Shown: piece after piece, positions 1 to 5,841 of the stretch
Layout: each line of letters starts with the position of its first letter
Numbering within the stretch: the stretch's first letter is position 1
Assembly (NCBI GenBank): GCA_903925435.1
Contig: CAIYFF010000045.1
Coordinates: 1-7,489, forward strand
Direction: 5' to 3'
Source: an uncultured Planctomycetota bacterium
GTDB taxonomy: Bacteria; Planctomycetota; UBA1135; UBA2386
DNA length: 7,489 nt
Notes under the pieces: model-generated
What the model was told of the DNA's origin: nothing
The model's input: only the letters and a program-made list of their open reading frames with translations
Databases searched by the model: none
Made by a program: the position numbers and the translations under genes

Positions 1-512
1 ACCATCTGGAAGTAGTTCTGCTCGATCTGCTGCTGCGCGAGCGGCGAGCGGACGAGATCCGGGGAGTCGCTCACGCGCCGAGCTTCGCCGGTGTTGAACA
101 GACTGCGCGCTGCCCCGAGGCGACGCGGGCCGAGGAAGTCGCCCTCGCGCGTGAAGTCACGGTCCTCGCCGATGGCAGAGCTGTCGAGGATCTTATGGAA
201 GTTGGAGCCGCCGATACCGGTAGCCGCTGTGCCATCGCCGCCGAACACGGACGAGCCTGCGATGTAGTACGGGACTCCATCCAGCGTCGCGGGAATCGTG
301 ATCTTGCGACCCGTGACGTAGATGCCTTGATTAGCAAGGTCGAGGTTCCACATCGGTCCTTCGGTAGCGAAGATCTTGATGGGAAGAATCTGCGTCAGGA
401 CGCGGCCGTCAGCGAGGACAGCCTGCGAAGCCTGAGCAGAAGCGATGGAGCAGAAACCAACGATAGGCAGCAAACACGCGAGCGCGGGGGCTCGCCCGAT
501 GAGCGATAGCAT
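1..512 (-). CDS. Exported protein of unknown function, N-terminal part (cut by window edge)
   Basis: The reading frame is open from the ATG at 510-512 to the window edge (170 codons plus 2 nt), so the C-terminus is missing. The start is the first ATG after an in-frame TAA six codons upstream. I see no clear Shine-Dalgarno site. Residues 1-27 look like a signal peptide: a short N-region with one Arg, a hydrophobic core (ALACLLPIVGFCSI) and a likely cleavage site near ASAQA. The mature part begins with VLADGRVLTQILPIKIFATEG and continues with a Gly-rich, probably beta-rich stretch (YYIAGSSVFGGDGTA) and a charged region with LGPRRLGAARSLFNTGEARR. I do not recognise the family. Export to the periplasm or cell surface is inferred only from the signal peptide. 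The gene is divergent from the glycosyltransferase at 709. Its codon use looks somewhat less G/C-biased at third positions than that of its neighbours (several GCT, CTT and GTT codons). Confidence 0.72.
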   Translation of the reverse strand, partial: MLSLIGRAPALACLLPIVGFCSIASAQASQAVLADGRVLTQILPIKIFATEGPMWNLDLANQGIYVTGRKITIPATLDGVPYYIAGSSVFGGDGTAATGIGGSNFHKILDSSAIGEDRDFTREGDFLGPRRLGAARSLFNTGEARRVSDSPDLVRSPLAQQQIEQNYFQM

Positions 513-708
513 GGAATGAGTCTCGGGTTAGATAAGGATTGAGTCCTGCCGTGAAGGCGGCCGTTGTGAGGCGCCGCCGTAGTGAATGGGAGTCACGGCT
601 GTCTCAAGAAGATACATCTCGCTGACACATGGAGAGCCCCCCGACAATGATGCGCCCATGCCATGGGGCAAAGAATGTAATGCGTGACTCGCACACCGAG
701 GGCAAAGC
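513..708. other. Divergent intergenic region with small dyad symmetries
   Basis: This 196-bp gap must hold the promoters of both the leftward exported protein and the rightward glycosyltransferase, but I find no convincing -35/-10 pair. Three symmetric elements are visible. A GC hairpin has arms GGCGGC (556-561) and GCCGCC (573-578) around an 11-nt loop. A 13-bp perfect dyad, CCCATG-C-CATGGG, lies at 655-667. An 8-bp inverted repeat, GAGTCACG (590-597) and CGTGACTC (683-690), has 85 nt between its arms. The dyad at 655-667 is about 40 bp upstream of the glycosyltransferase start and could be an operator. No regulator is identified and chance occurrence is possible. Confidence 0.4.
698..702 (+). 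promoter_or_regulatory. Shine-Dalgarno-like site for the glycosyltransferase
   Basis: GAGGG lies 6 nt before the ATG at 709 and supports that start. A second AGAGG (745-749) sits 10 nt before the in-frame ATG at 760, so the shorter start remains possible. Confidence 0.5.
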
Positions 709-1812
709 ATGTGGAAGCTACTCTTCCTCACCCTCGACACGCTCAGAGGCAACTTATCCATGCGACGCATTGCCCTTGCCTACTCCGCCAATCCGACCCG
801 CCCGATCCAGGGGATGGACATGATCCGCTGGGTCGCCATGGGCCACCGCTTTCGCTGGCTCGACTACAAGGTGCGCCTCGTCACCGACCGTAGACGTGGC
901 ATCGACCGGCTCGATCGCATCCATCTGACGAGCGCCGATCGCATGGACTGGAACGAATGCGACGCCGTCAAAGTCTGCTACCAAGCGTCGATCGACCTGA
1001 TCCCACAAGGGCATCCGCACTTGATCGCTCGCATGTGCCGCGTCGTCGACGAGGAGTATCCCAAGCGCGACGACCATCGCCGCGACGAGATGCTGCGACA
1101 GCAAGAGAAGATCCGCGACCTCGCAGCGATCGTCGCATTCAATGACGAGGTCAACGCGCAGCGCTGGCGCGATCGCTACGGTGACAAGCAGCAAGTGCTG
1201 ATCGTCCCGACCGGCTGCCCTGAGACATTGCCTGAAGAAGGGAGCAACCCGTTCCCACAGGACAAGCGCATCGTCTTGTTCATGGGATCGTTGACCGCGC
1301 ACCGATTCCCCGGGGCGCTCAACGGTCTTGCGCGCAGGCTGCGCGCCGCGTCGCCTGACATCGAAGTGCACTTCCTCGGCAAGAACAGCCTGCAGCACTA
1401 CGCCGGCGAGAGCGAGCCACTCGACCCATCGCTGCTGACGATCCACGAGCCTGTCGATGAAGAGAAGACGTGGGACTACGTCCGCAACGCGCACGTCGGC
1501 ATCGGACTCGCGCCCAGCGAGCACTCCTTCGAGTCGGAGCTATCGAAGATCTACTACTACCTGCGCGGCGGCCTTCCCGTCGTCACCGAGTCCTCGGTGC
1601 CCAACACGTCCGTGATCCGCGAGACCGGACACGGCGGCGTCGCGACGTATGGCGACCTCGATGACCTCGCGCACACGACGATCGCAGCGATGAAGAGGGC
1701 TCCGCGCGACGAAGCCGTCATGCAACACATGATCGACAAGCACAGTTGGCGTGCGCGCGCCGAGGTCTACGACGCAGCGCTGAAAGCGAGGTGGGCATGC
1801 AGCGCGAAGTGA
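709..1812 (+). CDS. GT-B fold glycosyltransferase (family 4/group 1-like)
   Basis: Predicted to transfer a sugar from an activated donor to a glycan or lipid-linked acceptor on the cytoplasmic side of the membrane. Donor and acceptor cannot be read from the sequence. It is 367 aa, typical for a two-domain GT-B enzyme. A first Rossmann strand is visible near residues 19-27 (RRIALAYSA). The second domain starts at about 187 with KRIVLFMGSLTAHRFPGAL, followed by VHFLG (220-224), HVGIGLAPSE (262-271) and ELSKIYYYLRGGLPVV (277-292). This last stretch matches the K-x-x-E/Y-Y-L-x-x-G-x-P-V-V donor-site signature of these families. VPNTSVI and GHGG then follow, as in the family. I see no signal peptide or clear membrane segment. 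The start at 709 has GAGGG upstream, but the Rossmann fold begins at residues 18-20, so the ATG at 760 (350 aa) is a real alternative. The 3' end overlaps the deacetylase gene by 16 nt, which suggests translational coupling and a shared glycan pathway. Confidence 0.85.
   Translation: MWKLLFLTLDTLRGNLSMRRIALAYSANPTRPIQGMDMIRWVAMGHRFRWLDYKVRLVTDRRRGIDRLDRIHLTSADRMDWNECDAVKVCYQASIDLIPQGHPHLIARMCRVVDEEYPKRDDHRRDEMLRQQEKIRDLAAIVAFNDEVNAQRWRDRYGDKQQVLIVPTGCPETLPEEGSNPFPQDKRIVLFMGSLTAHRFPGALNGLARRLRAASPDIEVHFLGKNSLQHYAGESEPLDPSLLTIHEPVDEEKTWDYVRNAHVGIGLAPSEHSFESELSKIYYYLRGGLPVVTESSVPNTSVIRETGHGGVATYGDLDDLAHTTIAAMKRAPRDEAVMQHMIDKHSWRARAEVYDAALKARWACSAK
1788..1794 (+). promoter_or_regulatory. Shine-Dalgarno-like site for the deacetylase, inside the glycosyltransferase gene
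   Basis: GAGGTGG lies just before the ATG at 1797. It decides that start over the upstream in-frame start at 1746, whose extra 17 residues (MACARRGLRRS...) look like out-of-frame glycosyltransferase sequence. Confidence 0.55.
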
Positions 1813-2483
1813 TCGTCCGACTCGACGACGTGCGCGACTTGTCGCCGCGTCTCGAAGCGATCTGGCGCGTGCTCGAGCGCAACGGCGCTGCTGTGCACCT
1901 TGGCGCGATTCCGGTCGACGTCACGGAGCCATACGCGCAGGACTTGCTCGCGCGCGCGGACCGCTCGCCAGTTCCGGTGACGGTGCAGCAGCACGGCTAT
2001 CGACACGTCAACCACAGCTCAGGCAAGCGCAAGTTCGAGTTCGACGACGAGCGCACGTTTGTCGAGCAACGCGACGACTTGCAGCAAGGTCGCGACGCAC
2101 TGATACGACTGTTTGGCGATCGCTTCGACCGCGTCTTCGTTCCGCCTTGGGACCGATGCGGCGCGCACGGAATGCGCGCGCTGGCAGAGCTTGGATTTGC
2201 CGGCATCTCCGTGATCGCAACGTCGAGCGCTCCAGACCATCCGCAGGTGCCCAAGGTCCTGATGACGACGGACCCAGTGCAATGGAAGCCTGTCGCGATG
2301 CACCGGCCATGGGATCAGACGCTGCGCGAAGTGCAGTCGACGCTCGACGCCACTGGCTATGCAGGGATCGAGCTTCACCACGAGATCATGGATGACGACG
2401 CGGCGCAGGGCCTCGACTGGCTGCTCGGGCAACTGCACGGAGTGCGCTATCCGACGATGCGCGAGAAGGCGCAGCGCGGATAG
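1797..2483 (+). CDS. Polysaccharide deacetylase family protein (NodB-like)
   Basis: A 228-aa protein with the carbohydrate esterase 4/NodB-type layout, expected to be a metal-dependent remover of N- or O-acetyl groups from a sugar. Motif 1 is V-R-L-D-D-V with D10 and D11. Motif 2 is Q-H-G-Y-R-H-V-N-H, with H66 and H70 as the HxxxH metal ligands. Motif 3 is F-V-P-P-W-D-R (114-120), the PPW variant of the usual RxPW/RPPY motif. Motif 5 is probably G-I-E-L-H-H-E (190-196), with H194 or H195 as the catalytic His. There is no signal peptide, so it probably acts in the cytoplasm, unlike many peptidoglycan or chitin deacetylases. The acetylated sugar may therefore be a lipid-linked or nucleotide-linked precursor (inference). 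The start has GAGGTGG just upstream and overlaps the glycosyltransferase by 16 nt, so the two are very likely co-translated. Substrate is unknown. Confidence 0.85.
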   Translation: MQREVIVRLDDVRDLSPRLEAIWRVLERNGAAVHLGAIPVDVTEPYAQDLLARADRSPVPVTVQQHGYRHVNHSSGKRKFEFDDERTFVEQRDDLQQGRDALIRLFGDRFDRVFVPPWDRCGAHGMRALAELGFAGISVIATSSAPDHPQVPKVLMTTDPVQWKPVAMHRPWDQTLREVQSTLDATGYAGIELHHEIMDDDAAQGLDWLLGQLHGVRYPTMREKAQRG

Positions 2484-2506
2484 ATACGTTCATTCCTTCG
2501 CAGCGA

Positions 2507-2562
2507 GACGAGGCGTGCATCGCCGCGTCTTGGCTGCAGCCCACTCAGCGCGCGTGGCTGCA
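2507..2562. terminator. Possible bidirectional terminator hairpins between convergent genes
   Basis: The 104-bp gap between the deacetylase stop (2483) and the convergent secreted protein stop (2588) contains two potential hairpins. The first has arms GACGAGGCG (2507-2515) and CGCCGCGTC (2521-2529), pairing over 9 positions with one A/G mismatch and a 5-nt loop. The second has arms TGCAGCC (2535-2541) and GGCTGCA (2556-2562). TGGCTGCA also occurs twice as a direct repeat (2531-2538, 2555-2562). There is no long T-tract on either strand, so a classic intrinsic terminator is not proven. Position between converging genes is the main support. Confidence 0.35.
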
Positions 2563-2587
2563 CTCGCAGGTTCGCGACTCGGCCTGA

Positions 2588-4462
2588 TCAGTTCAGGTCG
2601 AAGTGGATGCAAACCGCATCCGACACGAGCAGGTTTGCCGGGTTGAACGACACCGGAACACCGGTCGCCAACTGCACAGACTGCGCGTAGAGATCAACGC
2701 CAGCAAAGGCTGCAGGAATGCTCGCGAGCGCAGGCCACGACGAGGAGCCCGCCGTGATGGGGCCTGTGAACGACGCCAACTCTGGCAAGACCACGTTGGC
2801 GCTGCAGCCAGGCATGCCGATCGCCGACAGGTCGACTCCCGGCAGCGAGCCAGCGCTGACCAACGTGATGTTGAGCAATGCAGACGGATCGCAGTTGGTC
2901 GTGTTGAAGCTGAGCGGCGCGCCGACCATCGGACGGCCTTGGATGCGAATGCGCGCAGACGCGACGCCATCGCCCGACACGTAGCCAGGCGCTGCGGTGG
3001 CGACGCTGAGGTCCGGGAAGCGGCGTGGCGAGGCGCCACTGCCTGGATCCGCGGATCCGTTGCCAGCCGTGAAGCCAACCAGCACAGGCGCATCGCTGTG
3101 GCGAACGCCCGACGATCCATAGCGCACCTTCACGCCGCCGCCTGCCTGCAGCACGATTTGGATCGTGGTGATGTTCGTGGGCTCGTTCCAGATGCGGCAG
3201 TTGTTCCAGGTCACCGCGGCATAGGTCGCACCATCCGTGTCGTACCAGATGTCGCCCTGGCCGCCGAGGAACGTGCTCATGTCCGCTGGATCCATATCGC
3301 ACCATGCCGGCGCGATGCCCGGCTGATTGCCGAGGAACCCGGCATAGCCGTCATAGAACCCGAACGTCGACGTGCCCGTCGTGAAGTAGACGATGCCGTT
3401 CGACGACACGGAGAGGATGTTCGTGCCCGTCGTGCTGCCCGGATACGGGAAGTTGAAGGGCAACGTGATCGGCGCAGCCAACGCGTCGTCCCACGGCTGC
3501 GTGGCGGAGCCCGCCAGCGCCGGGGCCTGCGCGTTCAGCTGGATCGCCCCAAAGCTCGTGCCTGGCGCAACAACGAGCCCCGGCGCGGCATTGGCCGTGA
3601 CGAGGTAGGTGCTGCCGATGTTCAGCATGTCCAAGCCGTTCTGCACAGAAGCGGAGCCAACCGGATCGATGTCGAGTTGCGCGACAGCAGGAGCGCCCGG
3701 ACCAGCCCAGCTCTCGTAGAACGAACGCTTGCGGTCGTAGCAGCCGACGCCATACGGCGTCGAATACGCGATGTTGGATCCCAACGTGTAATCGAGCGTC
3801 ACGTTGGCAATGCGCGGCGTCACGATGCCGCCGGTCCAAGCCTGGCCTTGCGACGATCCGAGCGCCAAGGAGATGTATTGGTCACTGATCACCGTCGACG
3901 TCGGCACAACGGCGGGATTGGTGTAGAGCGGGTGGATCGGCGCGCCCGCATTGGGCTGCGATGCCTGCACGAACAAATGGTTGATCGCCATCGCATACGT
4001 GCCCGGCGCAAACGTGATCGGGTTGGCGAGCACGACGGGCGAAGGCCCATCGGAAGCCGAGACCGTCACCGTGCCAGCGCTCATCAGCGACCAACCAGGA
4101 GGCGCAGGCGGATACGTCGTGGCGCCGCCGGTGCCAACTGCATGTTGTCCGAGGTAGGTGGAGCCAGACGTCGTGATCGCCCAGACCGACACGTCCGCAA
4201 GTTGTCCGGTGAGCGTCGGCAACGTGGGGAGCGAACCGTCATCGAGCAAGTCGATCGCCATCGAGTTGATCGTGATCGACGTGTTGCAAGTCAGGTTGAA
4301 GAACAGGTTCGACCCAAAGGTCGCGTTGACGGTGCCGAGGTAGGTCGTGCCGTTGAACGTCGTCGCCAAAGACTGCGTGCCTGTTGGCGCAACGCACTGA
4401 GCATGCAGACTTGCCGCGACCAATATGGTGGCGACAGCACAAGGGAGCAGGTTCTTGAACAT
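2588..4462 (-). CDS. Large secreted protein with NIDO-like domain and planctomycete-type C-terminal domain
   Basis: A 624-aa exported protein of unknown precise role. The chosen ATG (4460-4462) starts a clean signal peptide (MFKNLLPCAVATILVAASLHA, cleavage near residue 21). The frame stays open upstream, but that extension lacks protein-like character. No Shine-Dalgarno site is obvious. Residues about 25-228 form a Ser/Thr/Gly/Ala-rich beta-type domain. Residues 236-252 (PYGVGCYDRKRSFYESW) resemble a linker common in secreted planctomycete proteins. Residues about 333-470 look NIDO-like: LPFNFPYPG, SVSSNGIVYF, IAPAWCDMDP, VTWNNCRIW, a TTIQIVLQ strand and LVGFTAGNG. Residues about 508-624 form the C-terminal domain (GRPMVGAPLSFN, DLSAIGMPGC, IPAAFAGVDLYAQSVQ), probably a surface or assembly module. 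There is no membrane anchor. It lies downstream of the selenoprotein gene on the same strand, but a 189-bp gap with a strong hairpin suggests separate transcription. NIDO and C-terminal domain assignments are by eye. Confidence 0.75.
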   Translation of the reverse strand: MFKNLLPCAVATILVAASLHAQCVAPTGTQSLATTFNGTTYLGTVNATFGSNLFFNLTCNTSITINSMAIDLLDDGSLPTLPTLTGQLADVSVWAITTSGSTYLGQHAVGTGGATTYPPAPPGWSLMSAGTVTVSASDGPSPVVLANPITFAPGTYAMAINHLFVQASQPNAGAPIHPLYTNPAVVPTSTVISDQYISLALGSSQGQAWTGGIVTPRIANVTLDYTLGSNIAYSTPYGVGCYDRKRSFYESWAGPGAPAVAQLDIDPVGSASVQNGLDMLNIGSTYLVTANAAPGLVVAPGTSFGAIQLNAQAPALAGSATQPWDDALAAPITLPFNFPYPGSTTGTNILSVSSNGIVYFTTGTSTFGFYDGYAGFLGNQPGIAPAWCDMDPADMSTFLGGQGDIWYDTDGATYAAVTWNNCRIWNEPTNITTIQIVLQAGGGVKVRYGSSGVRHSDAPVLVGFTAGNGSADPGSGASPRRFPDLSVATAAPGYVSGDGVASARIRIQGRPMVGAPLSFNTTNCDPSALLNITLVSAGSLPGVDLSAIGMPGCSANVVLPELASFTGPITAGSSSWPALASIPAAFAGVDLYAQSVQLATGVPVSFNPANLLVSDAVCIHFDLN

Positions 4463-4599
4463 GGGAGCGTCGAGAGAAGATCCGGCCGGGACAGGCCGTG
4501 TGAGCGCACGGACCACTCCCGTGACCTGCCGTGGACTAGTCCCCTCGAAGCGATGTTCAAGTGCAGAAGGAACACCCCTACATCCCTGACACGCGGGCG

Positions 4600-4644
4600 C
4601 ACTGCGCACCACCCAACGAGCTCCGGTCTCGTCAGTGCGCAGTG
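4600..4644 (-). terminator. Strong hairpin downstream of the selenoprotein gene, possible terminator
   Basis: A perfect 10-bp inverted repeat, CACTGCGCAC (4600-4609) and GTGCGCAGTG (4635-4644), encloses a second 5-bp stem, ACGAG (4616-4620) and CTCGT (4628-4632). It starts 8 nt past the stop codon of the leftward redoxin gene. It is well placed as a terminator or 3'-end stabiliser between that gene and the next minus-strand gene. No T-run follows it on the minus strand, so factor-independent termination is uncertain. Confidence 0.45.
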
Positions 4645-4656
4645 ATGCGCATCACT
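4641..4656. repeat. 16-bp perfect palindrome over the selenoprotein stop codon
   Basis: AGTGATGCGCATCACT is fully self-complementary. It contains the terminal TGA of the redoxin gene (4652-4654) and shares 4 bp with the right arm of the adjacent hairpin. It could be a protein-binding dyad or an alternative fold that competes with the hairpin. Function is unknown. Confidence 0.5.
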
Positions 4657-5623
4657 CGACCTTCGTCTTCAACGCATCGAGCAATGCGCGCGCGCGCGCC
4701 GCGACTGCGGACTCCGGTGCGCCCTTCAGCAGAGCCGCGAGGCCCTTCTGCGCGTTCTCGTCCTTCTTGTCGCGCAACTGCTTCTCAACCTTCTCGATCT
4801 TCTTGTCGAGCGCGAGCAGCGCCTTCGCTTCGTCCGAGTCGAACGCTGCAAGCTCTTGCTTCGCCGCTGCAAGCCAATCGGCGCGCTTCTCGCACGACTT
4901 CACCAACTGTTCGGCGCGCTCGTGCGCGCGCACATAGCGACCCTGTCGCTTGAGTTCGGCGATCGCCTTCGTCGCACTGTCGCGGCGAACCTCGACTTCC
5001 TTCTGCAACATCGCGCGTTCGTCGCCGTCATTGAGCGCCTCGACGAGCGCCATGGCTCCAGCGAAGTCGTGCTTGCCATACAGCAGCGCGCGCACCTTCT
5101 TGGATTCTGCAGTGTCGCCCCAGCCCTTCTTGACCTTCTCGAGCTCCTGCGCGATCAGCTCGTCAATGCGCTTGCTGCCAGCGTTTGGATTGCCGGCCCA
5201 GAGGATCGTGCCATCGACGCCGATCACCGCTGCGTGCGGGATGCCACGCGACGGTGGAATGGGAAGTCCCACTCCCGTGCACGTGAACGCGCCGTTGTCC
5301 GGGAACGTCTTCCACAAGAACGCAGCGAGCGTGCGTTCATCGTTGCCTTGGGACTCAACGAGGATGGTGACGAGTCCTTGGTCCTTGAACTCACGATCGT
5401 GACGGATGGCGCTCGGCACGGAGCCGCCGATGCACGGGCCTCAATGGATGCCCCACTGGTCGATCACAACCGGCTGGCCATAGAACTCAGCGAGACTCTG
5501 ACGGCCATCGCCGTTGATCAGCGTCGGGAACGTGACGTCGGCAACCTTGTCGCCGACCGCGGGGCCTTGCGATAGGACCGTCGACGTAAGCGCAAGGATG
5601 GCGAGTAGCGGGAGAATGCGCAT
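4652..5623 (-). CDS. Exported thioredoxin/TlpA-like selenoprotein with U-G-P-C redox motif
   Basis: One 323-residue protein read through an in-frame TGA (5441-5443), taken as selenocysteine (U61). Residues 1-19 (MRILPLLAILALTSTVLSQ) look like a signal peptide, which selects the ATG at 5621-5623; an upstream extension to 5713 is unlike coding sequence. Residues 22-146 form a redoxin/TlpA-type thioredoxin fold: VGDKVADVTFPTLINGDG, then PVVIDQWGIH-U-GPC (51-64), a strand LVTILVES (84-91), the probable cis-proline loop RGIPHAAVIGVDG (126-138, P129) and TILWAGNP. U61 replaces the first Cys of a CxxC motif and C64 is the resolving Cys. Residues about 147-323 are a charged Lys/Glu/Ala-rich helical, coiled-coil-like tail absent from minimal TlpA proteins. 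The likely role is a periplasmic thiol:disulfide oxidoreductase or peroxide-type reductase; the partner is unknown. Translation past the TGA needs SelB, tRNA-Sec and SECIS. The real stop is also TGA (4652-4654). Alternatives are a nonsense mutation or base-call error in a Cys codon. I judge these less likely because the TGA falls exactly at the redox residue and the downstream frame is intact for 262 codons. Confidence 0.85.
5409..5435 (-). promoter_or_regulatory. Putative bacterial SECIS element
   Basis: Counting from the first base after the TGA (5440 as +1), the RNA can pair +6 to +9 with +29 to +32 (GUGC/GCGC, including one U-G pair). After a bulged A at +10, it pairs +11 to +16 with +23 to +28 (UCGGCG/UGCCGA, the last pair G-U). 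The loop is GCUCCG, or GGCUCCGU if the G-U pair opens. This is a 10-bp stem with one bulge. Its apical loop begins with G about 15-16 nt from the UGA. Known bacterial SECIS elements likewise lie directly 3' of the UGA inside the coding sequence, with a G at the start of the apical loop; in E. coli fdhF the loop begins about 18 nt after the UGA. Pairing was done by hand, with no folding energy. Confidence 0.6.
5441..5443 (-). other. In-frame UGA predicted to encode selenocysteine
   Basis: The codon context is ATC-CAT-TGA-GGC-CCG-TGC, giving I-H-U-G-P-C after D-Q-W-G. The position aligns with the nucleophilic first Cys of the W-x-x-x-C-x-x-C motif in thioredoxins and TlpA proteins. Genome-wide reassignment of TGA is unlikely, because the glycosyltransferase, the secreted protein and the methyltransferase here all end in TGA at sensible lengths. 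Confidence 0.82.
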
Positions 5624-5841
5624 GGAGAAGGGTCGGGGCAGGTGGCGCAGTGTAGCGAGGGGGTGTGCCCCGCAAACGTTGCGTAGCAAGAGTGGGACAG
5701 ATTGCGTCGACACGCAGATGGGCAGATGTCCGCAGGCTCAGGGCCACTGGCCAGCCTCCGTTCGCGGCGCGCATGCCCTGCGCACGATCGAGCGTTGGTC
5801 ACCGAGACCCGGCATTGCGTATCGACAAGGCATCCTGCCCG
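5624..5841. other. Divergent intergenic region between selenoprotein and methyltransferase genes
   Basis: About 218 bp that should hold divergent promoters. No clear -35/-10 pair was found by eye. A small GC hairpin with arms GGGG (5659-5662) and CCCC (5668-5671), extended by GC/GC across a 2-nt bulge, lies in the selenoprotein leader side. Open frames crossing this region on both strands (for example, plus from 5665) lack recognisable protein sequence upstream of 5842. The exact left limit depends on the uncertain methyltransferase start. Confidence 0.35.

Noticed and set aside
195..509. Plus-strand open frame over the first exported protein
   Set aside because: The minus-strand frame is continuous to the window edge and has a signal peptide. 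The plus frame has no family-like features.
528..823. Short open frames in the divergent gap (minus 528-770, plus 629-823)
   Set aside because: No ribosome-binding site, motif or protein-like composition. They overlap the better-supported start of the glycosyltransferase.
754..1524. 256-codon open frame on the minus strand opposite the glycosyltransferase
   Set aside because: Shadow of the glycosyltransferase with Val/Ala/Arg-biased composition and no motifs.
2603..4645. 680-codon open frame on the plus strand opposite the secreted protein
   Set aside because: Its translation is an Arg/Ala/His-rich composition without motifs, typical of an antisense shadow in GC-rich DNA. The minus-strand frame has a signal peptide and recognisable domains.
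4463..4654. Readthrough of the second TGA (4652-4654) fusing the selenoprotein to the secreted protein
   Set aside because: The 63 codons between the two genes are open in the same frame and a hairpin follows the TGA. However, the joined stretch is not protein-like and would bury the signal peptide of the downstream protein. A shared frame can occur by chance in GC-rich DNA.
5441..5443. In-frame TGA as evidence of a pseudogene or of a genetic code in which TGA means Trp
   Set aside because: Three neighbouring genes end in TGA at normal lengths, so a general reassignment is unlikely. The TGA sits at the redox Cys position with an intact frame on both sides, which fits selenocysteine better than decay. 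A base-call error remains possible.
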